From positions 249 to 39,801 of the forward strand of contig NZ_SOGN01000007.1 of NCBI RefSeq assembly GCF_004403395.1: a stretch of DNA of 39,553 bases, in the 5' to 3' direction. Positions 25,869-32,972 of this stretch are shown here, piece by piece. The notes under the pieces are model-generated. The model was not told the origin of the DNA, searched no databases, and saw nothing but the letters and a program-made list of their open reading frames with translations. Made by a program: the position numbers and the translations under genes. The DNA is from Cryobacterium cheniae. Its GTDB lineage: Bacteria; Actinomycetota; Actinomycetes; Actinomycetales; Microbacteriaceae. Numbering within the stretch: position 1 is the first letter of the stretch; every line of letters starts with the position of its first letter.

Positions 25869-26929
25869 CCCGGCGCCTGCTCGTCACGGGCGGGGCCGGT
25901 TTCATCGGCGGCGCGATCGTCCGGGGCGCGCTCGACCGCGGCTGGACGGTGCGGGTGCTCGACTCCCTCCGCAGCGACGTGCACGGCGGTCTTCCGGTGT
26001 TGCCCGACGGTGTCGACATGATCGTCGGCGACGTGACCGACGCAACCGTCGTCGCTCTCGCCCTCCGTGACACGGATGTCGTCTGTCACCAGGCCGCGAA
26101 GGTCGGCCTCGGCGTGGACTTCGCCGACGCCCCCGACTATGTGCACAGCAATGAGGTCGGCACGGCCGTCCTGCTCGCCGCGATGACCGAGGCCGGGATC
26201 GACCGGCTCGTCCTGGCCTCGTCGATGGTGGTCTACGGGGAGGGCAGCTATCGCGGCCCGAACGGTTTCACCCGCCCGGGACCGCGCCGCGAGGCCGATC
26301 TGCTGCGGGGGGTGTTCGACCCCGTCGACGAAACCACCGGCGCTTCCCTGGAGCCGTTGCTCGTCTCCGAAGACGACCCGCTCGATCCCCGCAACGTCTA
26401 CGCGAGCACCAAGCTGGGGCAGGAATACCTCGCGTCGGCGTGGGCCCGCTCCACCGGCGGCCGGGCCGTGGCGCTCCGCTACCACAACGTCTACGGACCG
26501 GGGATGCCGCAGAACACGCCCTACGCGGGCGTCGCCTCGCTGTTCCGCTCGGCCCTGGAACGAGGCGAGGCCCCACGGGTGTACGAGGACGGCGGCCAGC
26601 GCCGCGACTTCGTGCACGTCGCCGACGTCGCCTCGGCCAATCTGGCCGCCCTCGACTGGACCGCCGGCGCCGATGCGTCCACCTTCCGTCCCTTCAATGT
26701 CGGCAGCGGCGTCGTGCACACGATCGGTGAGATGGCCGCGGCCCTCAGCCGTGCCGTCGACGGCCCGGTCCCCGTCGTCACCGGGCAGTTCCGGCTCGGT
26801 GATGTGCGGCACATCACGGCGTCGTCCGAGCGGCTCCGCCGTGAACTCCGCTGGGCGCCCTCCGTCTCGTTCGAGGACGGCATGCGCTCCTTCGCGACCG
26901 CGCCCCTGCGCGCCGCCGTCACCCGGTAG
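25865..26929 (+). CDS. NAD-dependent nucleotide-sugar epimerase/dehydratase
   Basis: 354 residues from GTG 25865, overlapping the stop of the phosphorylase gene. Extended SDR with LLVTGGAGFIGGAIVRGAL, VVCHQAAKVGLG, LVLASSMVVYGEGSY, the catalytic YASTKLGQEYL (YxxxK), LRYHNVYGPGMP and the substrate loop YEDGGQRRDFVHVADVASANL. An insert after VVYGEG (GPNGFTRPGPRREADLLRGVFD) is longer than in GalE. It acts on a nucleoside diphosphate sugar, but the exact substrate cannot be told. Co-transcription with a nucleoside phosphorylase has no obvious metabolic logic. Palindromic element copy C begins ten bases after the stop. Confidence 0.88.
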   Translation: MTRRLLVTGGAGFIGGAIVRGALDRGWTVRVLDSLRSDVHGGLPVLPDGVDMIVGDVTDATVVALALRDTDVVCHQAAKVGLGVDFADAPDYVHSNEVGTAVLLAAMTEAGIDRLVLASSMVVYGEGSYRGPNGFTRPGPRREADLLRGVFDPVDETTGASLEPLLVSEDDPLDPRNVYASTKLGQEYLASAWARSTGGRAVALRYHNVYGPGMPQNTPYAGVASLFRSALERGEAPRVYEDGGQRRDFVHVADVASANLAALDWTAGADASTFRPFNVGSGVVHTIGEMAAALSRAVDGPVPVVTGQFRLGDVRHITASSERLRRELRWAPSVSFEDGMRSFATAPLRAAVTR

Positions 26930-26939
26930 CCCCGTGGTG

Positions 26940-27026
26940 AACCAATTCGACGGAGATTTTCGTGTGAACCGGCTTTTTCGGCGCTTCTGGCGCCGATTCA
27001 GCCAAAATCTCCGTCGAATTCGTTCG
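26940..27026. repeat. 87-bp palindromic element, copy C
   Basis: Left arm AACCAATTCGACGGAGATTT, right arm AAATCTCCGTCGAATTCGTTC, paired over about 22 bp with a single mismatch that all three copies share. The core has a perfect CGGCGC-TTCTG-GCGCCG hairpin. It occupies almost the whole gap between the convergent epimerase and histidine kinase genes and could end transcription from both sides. Confidence 0.88.
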
Positions 27027-27042
27027 GGGCGTCCGGCGCAGA

Positions 27043-28227
27043 TCAGCGCGTAGCGACCGGATGCCGGGGCAACAGAACCTCGAACCGGCATCCATTCGGC
27101 ACGTTGAAGACCCGAACCTCGCCGTGGTGTGCCTGCACGATGCCCTGCACGATGGCCAGGCCGATGCCCGCGCCGCCGGCGCCCAGCGGTTCGGCGGCCG
27201 GGGTGCGCGGCCCGCTTGCCCGCCAGCCTGCTTCGAAGACCCGGCCGAGGTCCTGTTCCGGGATGCCGCCCGCGGCATCCGTCACCGAGATCACGGCGTG
27301 GTCGGCGGAACCCGAACCGGAACCCGAACCGGAACCCGAACCGGCCCGTGCCGTGACCGAGACCACGATCGAGCTGCCGCCCGGCGAATGCTGAATGGCG
27401 TTCATGACGAGGTTGCCGACCACCCGGGACAGCTCGCGCGGGTCCGCGAGGATCGTCAACCCGGTCTCCCCGGCGAAGCGCAGGTCGAGCGACTTGGCCT
27501 CGGCGATCGGCCAAAGCCCGGCGACCGTGTCGCTGATCAGGTCGTAGAGCGAGACCGACTGCAGCGTGAGGCGCAGGGTGCCGGAGTGGATCTTCGACAG
27601 CTCGAACAGGTCGTCGACCATGCCCGTGAGCCGGTCCACCTGCCCGCGCATCTGCGTGTAGTACCGTTCCGGGTCCTCGACCATCCCGTCTTCGAGAGCC
27701 TCGGCCATGGCACGGATGCCCGCGAGCGGCGTGCGCAGATCGTGCGAGATCCAGGCGATCAGCTCGCGCCGTGACTCCTCGATCTGGTTCTCGCGGGCGC
27801 GTGATTCGGCGAGGCGTTCCCCCGTCGCGGCCAGTTCCCCGGCCAGCGCCGTGAACTCGTTGTTGCTCTGGCGATCCGTCGCCGCGACCCGTTCCCCCCG
27901 TCCGATACTGGCCGCGGCCGAGCGGAGCGTGCGGCTGTCGCGGGCGAGCTGGCGGCCGAGCACCGCGGCCATCGCCAGCGACACCAGCCCGGCGACACCG
28001 GCCACGGAGTAGAAGACCGTGAGGTCGTGCCGGGAGACGTACATCTGCGAGGCGACCGCCGCCATCCCGCCGACGACCGACACCACGGTGGCGAGGGCGA
28101 TCACCATGAGCTGCAGCACGAGGGAGGTGCGGGAGAGCAATCGCAGGGTGAGCAGGCCGGCGCCGCCGACGACCACCGCGCAGGCCAGCGCGAACAGGGA
28201 GACGACGAGGAGGACATCCGGTGTCAT
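27043..28227 (-). CDS. Sensor histidine kinase
   Basis: 394 residues from ATG 28227, overlapping the regulator stop (ATGA). Several N-terminal hydrophobic segments (about 5-30, 38-60, 68-92) leave little extracytoplasmic domain, suggesting membrane or intracellular sensing. HAMP-like and coiled regions (about 95-150) precede the HisKA box ELIAWISHDLRTPLAGIRAMAEAL. The catalytic domain has N-box GNLVMNAIQHSPGG, D-box VTDAAGGIPEQDLGRVFEAG and GAGIGLAIVQGIVQAH. A Gly-Ser repeat of twelve or so residues, coded by a 12-bp tandem repeat (27307-27342), interrupts the ATPase domain between two strands. Its partner is the upstream OmpR-type regulator; the stimulus is unknown. Confidence 0.93.
   Translation of the reverse strand: MTPDVLLVVSLFALACAVVVGGAGLLTLRLLSRTSLVLQLMVIALATVVSVVGGMAAVASQMYVSRHDLTVFYSVAGVAGLVSLAMAAVLGRQLARDSRTLRSAAASIGRGERVAATDRQSNNEFTALAGELAATGERLAESRARENQIEESRRELIAWISHDLRTPLAGIRAMAEALEDGMVEDPERYYTQMRGQVDRLTGMVDDLFELSKIHSGTLRLTLQSVSLYDLISDTVAGLWPIAEAKSLDLRFAGETGLTILADPRELSRVVGNLVMNAIQHSPGGSSIVVSVTARAGSGSGSGSGSGSADHAVISVTDAAGGIPEQDLGRVFEAGWRASGPRTPAAEPLGAGGAGIGLAIVQGIVQAHHGEVRVFNVPNGCRFEVLLPRHPVATR
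27307..27342. repeat. Three 12-bp tandem repeats inside the histidine kinase gene
   Basis: GGAACCCGAACC is repeated exactly at 27307-27318, 27319-27330 and 27331-27342. It codes on the minus strand for a (GS)n linker. Unit changes stay in frame. Confidence 0.9.
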
Positions 28228-28976
28228 GACGGCCTCCCGGTGAGGGCCAGCGGAACCGGGTCGAAGCGGTAGCCGACGCCCCAGACCGTGTTCAGCAGAC
28301 TCGGCTCTGCCGGGTCGGCCTCGATCTTCTCCCGCAGCCGCCGCACGTGCACGGTCACCGTGGACAGGTCGCCGAACTCCCAGCCCCAGACCGAGCGGAG
28401 CAGGTCTTCCCGGCTGAGCACGGTGTGCGGACGCCCGATCAGGTAGGCCAGCAGGTCGAATTCCCGCGCGGTGAGCACCAGCGGTTCGCCGCGCAGCCGC
28501 ACCTCGTGCGCCTGCGCGTCCAGGTCGAACTCGCCGGCCGAGACCAGCCCGGCCGGCGCGGCGGGCACGCTGCTCCGCCGCAGCACCGACTGCACCCGCA
28601 GCACGAGTTCGCGGGGGGAGAACGGTTTGGTGAGGTAGTCGTCGGCACCGGCCTCGAGGCCGTCGATGCGGTCCTCTTCCTGGTTCAGCGCGGTCAGCAT
28701 GATCACCGGGATCGCAAAGTCCCCGCGGATGTGCCGGCACACCTCGATGCCGTCGAGGAGCGGCAGCATCCGGTCGAGCACCACGAGGTCCGGCCGGAGC
28801 TGCTCGGCCTTCAAAAGCCCGGCCTGGCCGTCCACCGCCTCGTCCACCACGAAGCCGGCCGCCCGCAGGTACCGGCAGACGATCTCGGACACCGTCGGGT
28901 CGTCGTCGACGACGAGGACGCGACGCTCGGGCGACGGTGCCGAGCGCGGATCGCCCGGGGGCAGGGAAGAAGGCAC
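28224..28976 (-). CDS. OmpR/PhoB-type response regulator
   Basis: 250 residues from GTG 28976. The receiver domain has VLVVDDDPTVSEIV (acidic pocket), phosphoacceptor Asp in DLVVLDRMLPLLDG, Thr in IMLTALNQ and Lys in DYLTKPFSPRELV. The winged-helix domain has LVLTAREFDLLAYLIGRPHTVLSREDLLRSVWGWEFGDLSTVTVHVRRLREKIE, followed by VWGVGYRFDP at the end. The start is chosen because TATCCT lies 6 bp upstream in leaderless position and longer frames run through the divergent gene. It is coupled to the kinase by a 4-base overlap. Targets are unknown; the divergent glycosyltransferase cluster at 29097 is a natural candidate. Confidence 0.93.
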   Translation of the reverse strand: MPSSLPPGDPRSAPSPERRVLVVDDDPTVSEIVCRYLRAAGFVVDEAVDGQAGLLKAEQLRPDLVVLDRMLPLLDGIEVCRHIRGDFAIPVIMLTALNQEEDRIDGLEAGADDYLTKPFSPRELVLRVQSVLRRSSVPAAPAGLVSAGEFDLDAQAHEVRLRGEPLVLTAREFDLLAYLIGRPHTVLSREDLLRSVWGWEFGDLSTVTVHVRRLREKIEADPAEPSLLNTVWGVGYRFDPVPLALTGRPS

Positions 28977-29096
28977 GAGTTCAGGATAAGGCGGCGGGCC
29001 CCGGGTGTGCCGGGCCGCAGCGGGCGACCCCGTTTGTTCCTCACTCCGTAATCTCTTCGGGTGTTCCGGCGGAGCCCGCCCCCATAGTGTCAATTC
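28977..29096. promoter_or_regulatory. Divergent leaderless promoters of the regulator and GT2 cluster
   Basis: Leftward, TATCCT (28988-28983) stands 6 bp before the GTG of the response regulator. Rightward, TAGTGT (29085-29090) stands 6 bp before ATG 29097. Neither gene has a Shine-Dalgarno sequence. About 95 bp between the two -10 boxes is free for regulator binding. Confidence 0.5.
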
Positions 29097-29765
29097 ATGA
29101 CTGTGATCCACGTGGACCTCGTGCTTCCGTGCCTGAACGAAGCCGGCGCCCTGCCCTGGGTGCTGTCGCGCCTGCCGGTGGGGTACCGGGCCATCGTCGT
29201 CGACAACGGCTCGACCGACGGATCGGCCGCGGTGGCCATCGCGGCCGGGGCCCTGGTCGTGCACGAACCCCGCCGCGGATTCGGCGCCGCCGCGCACGCG
29301 GGCCTCGCCGCCGCCACGGCACCGATCGTCGCCTTCTGCGACGCCGACTCGTCGATGGACCCGGCCGAACTGCCGCTCCTGGTGGACCCCGTGCGGGCCG
29401 GAACGGCCGACCTCGTGCTGGGCCGCCGCCGGCCCGTGACCGGCAGATCCTGGCCGCTGCATGCGCGCATCGCCAATTCCAGTCTGTCGTGGCGTCTGCG
29501 CCGAATAACAGGGGTGAACATCCATGATCTGGGCCCCATGCGCGCCGTGCGCCGCGAATCCGCGCTGAACCTCAACCTCCAGGACCGCCGAAGCGGATAT
29601 CCGCTGGAGATGTTCCTGAAGGCCGCGGAGGCGAACTGGCGCATCCTCGAGGTCGACACGTCGTACTCGCCGCGAGTCGGTCGCAGCAAAGTCACCGGAA
29701 CCGTGCGCGGCACCCTGACCGCGGTCAAAGACATGTCCGCCCTCCTCCGGGAGACGAGCCGATGA
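29097..29765 (+). CDS. GT2 family glycosyltransferase
   Basis: 222 residues, a single GT-A domain without membrane helices: VDLVLPCLNEAGALPWVLSRLP, AIVVDNGSTDGSAA, the turn RRGFGAAAHAGLAAA and metal-binding FCDADSSMDPAELP. HDLGPMRAVRRE and RRSGYPLEMFLKAAEANWRILEV match DPM-synthase-like enzymes that load sugar on a polyprenyl phosphate. It leads a three-gene unit with DUF2064 and methyltransferase genes, each overlapping the next by four bases. Donor sugar is unknown. Confidence 0.9.
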   Translation: MTVIHVDLVLPCLNEAGALPWVLSRLPVGYRAIVVDNGSTDGSAAVAIAAGALVVHEPRRGFGAAAHAGLAAATAPIVAFCDADSSMDPAELPLLVDPVRAGTADLVLGRRRPVTGRSWPLHARIANSSLSWRLRRITGVNIHDLGPMRAVRRESALNLNLQDRRSGYPLEMFLKAAEANWRILEVDTSYSPRVGRSKVTGTVRGTLTAVKDMSALLRETSR

Positions 29766-30433
29766 CGACCATCGTTGTGATCGCCAAGGAATGCCTGCCG
29801 GGCCGCGTGAAAACCCGGTTGCACCCGCCGCTGAGTCTCGAGCAGGCCGCCGAACTCGCGGCGGCCAGCCTCGACGACACCCTGGGCGCGCTCGCCGCAC
29901 TGCCCGCGACCCGCCGGATCCTGGCCTTCGACGGCGTGAACGCACCGCTCGCCGCGGCCGGTTACGAGATCCTGCCGCAGGTGGAGGGCACCCTCGATCT
30001 GCGGCTCGCCGCCGTGTTCGACGCCTGCGAGGGCCCCACGCTGCTGGTCGGCATGGACACCCCGCAGATCACCTCCGCCCTGCTCGAACCCGTCTTCACC
30101 GACTGGACCGACGACGTGGATGCCTGGTTCGGTTTCGCGAACGACGGCGGCTTCTGGGCACTCGCCCTGAACGACCCGGCCGCTGCCCAGATCCGCGGCG
30201 CCCAGATCCGCGGCGACCTGATCCGCGGCGTGCCGATGTCCCGGGACGACACCGGGGCGTTGCAGCTGAAACGGCTGACGGATGCCGGCCTGCGCGTGAA
30301 CCTGTTGCCGACCCTCACCGACGTGGACAGTATCGACGACGCCCACCGGGTTGCCGGGATCGCGCCCACCGGCGGATTCGCCGCGGCCCTGGCTGCCATG
30401 ATGGCGCCGAGCACAAAGGACGGCCGCCGATGA
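29762..30433 (+). CDS. DUF2064 family protein (nucleotidyltransferase-like fold)
   Basis: 223 residues, ATG 29762 overlapping the glycosyltransferase stop. N-terminal VVIAKECLPGRVKTRLHPPLS is the G-x-V-K-T-R-L signature of DUF2064/TIGR04282 proteins, which share the GT-A/nucleotidyltransferase fold with CofC. LLVGMDTPQI carries the acidic motif and GFANDGGFWALAL the second signature. A threefold repeat of the residues (A/Q/L)IRG sits before VPMS and is coded by 15-bp tandem repeats (30188-30232). Its common partner is a GT2 gene, as here. The activity of the family is not established; nucleotide-sugar synthesis is a guess. Confidence 0.87.
   Translation: MTTIVVIAKECLPGRVKTRLHPPLSLEQAAELAAASLDDTLGALAALPATRRILAFDGVNAPLAAAGYEILPQVEGTLDLRLAAVFDACEGPTLLVGMDTPQITSALLEPVFTDWTDDVDAWFGFANDGGFWALALNDPAAAQIRGAQIRGDLIRGVPMSRDDTGALQLKRLTDAGLRVNLLPTLTDVDSIDDAHRVAGIAPTGGFAAALAAMMAPSTKDGRR
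30188..30232 (+). repeat. Three 15-bp tandem repeats in the DUF2064 gene
   Basis: CAGATCCGCGGCGCC (30188-30202), CAGATCCGCGGCGAC (30203-30217) and CTGATCCGCGGCGTG (30218-30232). Each unit adds five residues, so length can change without a frameshift. Confidence 0.9.
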
Positions 30434-31125
30434 CGCTGCTGCCTGCTCTGCTCGAGGGCGAGTGGGCTCCCGAACCGACCACGTTCGGCGCCGGCGGCGC
30501 GGAACCCTATGCCGCCGCGCTGAAGAACGCCGACGACGTGCTCTACCTGCGCCGGGCGTCCTCCGGCGAGCACGCCACCATCGACGCCGGCCGGTGGAGC
30601 GCCGACGCCGACGACACCGACCTTTGCCTGCTCGATGGGATCACCGGCCCGGTGCTCGACATCGGCTGCGGTCCGGGCCGCATGGTGCGGGCAGCGATGG
30701 GGCGCGGCCTGACCGCGCTCGGCCTCGACGTCTCGGAGACTGCCGTGCGGATGGCCGCCGACGCCGGCCTCGACGTGTTGCAGGGCAGCGTCTTCGACCC
30801 TCTGCCACGGGAGGGAGCCTGGGCGGCCGCGCTGCTCGTCGACGGCAACATCGGAATCGGCGGCGACGCATCCGCCCTCCTGGCGCGCTGCGCGGAACTG
30901 CTGGCGCCGAGCGGCGTGCTCCTGGTCGAAGTCAGCCAGGACGCGGCCAGGGACGACAGCTACCTCGGCACGATCGAGGATGCAACCGGCAGCCGCAGCG
31001 CCGTGTTTCCCTGGGCGGAAATCGGCATTGACGGCCTCCGCGACCGCGCCGGAGCGGCCGGTCTGGTCGTCAGTCAGGACTGGCGGCTGGACGGCCGCTG
31101 GTTCGCACGCTTGCTCCGCGCGTAG
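30430..31125 (+). CDS. Class I SAM-dependent methyltransferase
   Basis: 231 residues, ATG 30430 overlapping the DUF2064 stop. Motif I is VLDIGCGPGRMVRAA, then GLDVSETAVRMA (acidic end of strand 2) and LLAPSGVLLVEVS (post-III). An N-terminal extension of about 75 residues (LYLRRASSGEHATIDAGRWSADADDTDLCLLD) precedes it. The substrate is not readable; with GT2 and DUF2064 genes it may methylate a sugar or lipid. Its last 52 bases overlap the 3' end of the convergent membrane-protein gene. Confidence 0.9.
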   Translation: MTLLPALLEGEWAPEPTTFGAGGAEPYAAALKNADDVLYLRRASSGEHATIDAGRWSADADDTDLCLLDGITGPVLDIGCGPGRMVRAAMGRGLTALGLDVSETAVRMAADAGLDVLQGSVFDPLPREGAWAAALLVDGNIGIGGDASALLARCAELLAPSGVLLVEVSQDAARDDSYLGTIEDATGSRSAVFPWAEIGIDGLRDRAGAAGLVVSQDWRLDGRWFARLLRA

Positions 31126-31574
31126 AGCAGGGCCGACCAGACCGTCGCGACCAGGGCGACGGCCACCCAGAACAGGGCGAGGTTCCGCCCGTAATCGAGC
31201 GGGAGGAGGCTCGGATTGGTGGGGGCGAGCGACTGGGCCACGATTGCGGGCACCACGATCAGGGTCATGATCGAGCCGACCACGATGGCACCCTGCACGA
31301 CCAGGACGATCGTGCCCGTGACCCGGCGTCCCGCGCGGCGCAACAGAATGCCGCAGAAGAAGACCAGCACTGCCAGCACGGCGTCGTGCAGCACGATCGC
31401 CGCGCCGATCCAGAGCGCCACCCCGGGCAGTCGGGCGATCCGCACGGTGTCGAACAGTACGTAGACGCCGAAGAGCAGCCCGGCCGTGCCGGTCAGGATC
31501 AGTGCGGTGCGGGCCACGCGCATCCGTCGGTCGACGCTCTCGGGGAGGGCGGTGGTCGTGCCTGCGGTGTTCAT
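31074..31574 (-). CDS. Four-helix membrane protein of unknown function
   Basis: 166 residues from ATG 31574, overlapping the stop of the upstream oxidoreductase gene (ATGA); longer in-frame starts lie inside that gene. Four hydrophobic helices are clear: ALILTGTAGLLFGVYVLF, LWIGAAIVLHDAVLAVLVFF, TIVLVVQGAIVVGSIMTLIV and LFWVAVALVATVWSALLYA. The C-terminus is basic and cytoplasmic (RSKRANQRPSSRQS). One His-Asp pair lies in helix 2. I do not recognise the family. Coupling to the cytochrome b-Mo enzyme suggests a membrane accessory or redox partner. Confidence 0.8.
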   Translation of the reverse strand: MNTAGTTTALPESVDRRMRVARTALILTGTAGLLFGVYVLFDTVRIARLPGVALWIGAAIVLHDAVLAVLVFFCGILLRRAGRRVTGTIVLVVQGAIVVGSIMTLIVVPAIVAQSLAPTNPSLLPLDYGRNLALFWVAVALVATVWSALLYARSKRANQRPSSRQS

Positions 31575-32860
31575 GCGGTGATCGCCTCGATCCGGCTCAG
31601 CCATTTGGTTTGAAGCACTCCGGGACGGCCCGGGGCGATCATGCGCGCCGGGTAGCCGTGCTGCAGGTCGAGCGTCTCGCCGTTGAGCTCGAGCGCCACC
31701 AGGGTCAGCGGGTCGCGCACATATTCCGGTCCCATCTCGGCCTGCCGGAAGCTGCCGCGCTCCTCGAGGCTGGTCAGGCGAAAGGCTGCGTCCGGGTCGG
31801 CGCCGACCAGGTCGGCCAGTTCCGCCAGGCGAACCCCGCGCCAGACGGCCAGCTGGCTCCAACCCTCGACGCAGGCGATCGGCAGTTCCACCTCGGTCTG
31901 CGGCATGGCCTCGAGCTCGGCCCGGCTGAAGCTGCGCTCCACGCCGCCGGCAGCAAGGGTGAGCAGCCAGCCGGCGGCGGTGGCCGACACGGTGACTTTC
32001 GCCTGCTCGGCCGTGCGGTTCACCGGCACGCCCTGCGGGCCGACGCCCTTCTTGCGCGGAGCGAACACGTTCGCCGCGTCGAGGGGCGCGAAAGTCTGGC
32101 CGGCGGTCAGCCCCACGACGGCGGCGCAGGCGATTCCGACGGTGGTGAGGAAGCCGCGACGGCTCAGGGACTTCGTCTCCGTCTGGGTCACGGTCCGGAG
32201 CTGCACGGCGGGTGTGGCGTCAATCCAGGCGATCAACCGGCCGGTCACGCCGGGCGGCCGGCGGCTGCCCCAGAGTCGCACCGCCTCGACGTCGGCCGGG
32301 GTCGCCGTCTCGCTCCCGGCATCCGTTGCCTCGTGCTCGGCGGCGGCGCGGCCGCTCCAGAACCGGGAGATGATCGGCAATTTGATGCCGATGTGCAGCA
32401 CCAGCAGTCCCACCAGCACCCAGCCGAGGGCGTAGTGCACCTCGCGGAACGGGAACGGCCACGGGTACCACCGATAGGTGTTGACCAGGCCGATGGTGAT
32501 CTGCACCAGGGACGCGCCCACGAATAGGGCGATCGACGCGCGTTCGAGCAGGTGCAGGAACGATTTCACCGGAGGGGACTGGAACAGGTCGGGGAAGACG
32601 ATGTAGAGCTTGGCGAGCAGGAGCGGGAAGCACGCGATGCCGGCCACGATGTGCGTGCCCTGGGTGACCTGGTAGAGCGAAGCCGGCCGGGTCGGGAAAC
32701 GCATCCACGGCAGCGGGTCCTGCAGGAAGTGGCTGTACAGGCCGGTACCGAAACAGACGATGAATGCGACGCCGAGCAGCCGGCCGATCACGACCGCCAT
32801 CCGGGGATTGCGCACCGGGGACGCCAGCGCGCGCCGGGCCTCGTACATCATTCGCCTCAT
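31571..32860 (-). CDS. Cytochrome b-like membrane domain fused to molybdopterin oxidoreductase domain
   Basis: 429 residues. The first half has about four to five helices with histidines placed as in cytochrome b-type proteins (GLYSHFL, GTHIVAGIACF, REVHYALGW, LVLHIGIKL), likely haem ligands. After a cytoplasmic linker (about 180-225) comes SLSRRGFLTTVGIACAAVVGLTAG, a twin-arginine motif (R234, R235) with a hydrophobic helix. The rest is a sulfite-oxidase-type Mo domain: PIACVEGWSQLAVWRGVRL, with Cys330 as the expected molybdenum ligand, and GYPARMIAPGRPGVLQTKWL. It should pass electrons between the membrane and an outer-face Mo centre. The substrate is unknown. Start: ATG 32860, or the ATGs at 32851 or 32848. 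Confidence 0.88.
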   Translation of the reverse strand: MRRMMYEARRALASPVRNPRMAVVIGRLLGVAFIVCFGTGLYSHFLQDPLPWMRFPTRPASLYQVTQGTHIVAGIACFPLLLAKLYIVFPDLFQSPPVKSFLHLLERASIALFVGASLVQITIGLVNTYRWYPWPFPFREVHYALGWVLVGLLVLHIGIKLPIISRFWSGRAAAEHEATDAGSETATPADVEAVRLWGSRRPPGVTGRLIAWIDATPAVQLRTVTQTETKSLSRRGFLTTVGIACAAVVGLTAGQTFAPLDAANVFAPRKKGVGPQGVPVNRTAEQAKVTVSATAAGWLLTLAAGGVERSFSRAELEAMPQTEVELPIACVEGWSQLAVWRGVRLAELADLVGADPDAAFRLTSLEERGSFRQAEMGPEYVRDPLTLVALELNGETLDLQHGYPARMIAPGRPGVLQTKWLSRIEAITA

Positions 32861-32960
32861 GGTTCCATTGCATCATCCGGAGCGCCCGGAGAGGCGCCGC
32901 AATCCTTACGGTCCGGTGACGCGCGCGCCGGCCGGTAATGCCCTCGCGACCGGGTTCCGT

Positions 32961-32972
32961 CAGGATGGCAGG
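32961..32972 (+). promoter_or_regulatory. Leaderless -10 before the GT-C gene
   Basis: CAGGAT (32961-32966) lies 6 bp before GTG 32973, and no ribosome-binding site is present. This decides the start against longer in-frame options that would cross the divergent oxidoreductase gene. Confidence 0.45.
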
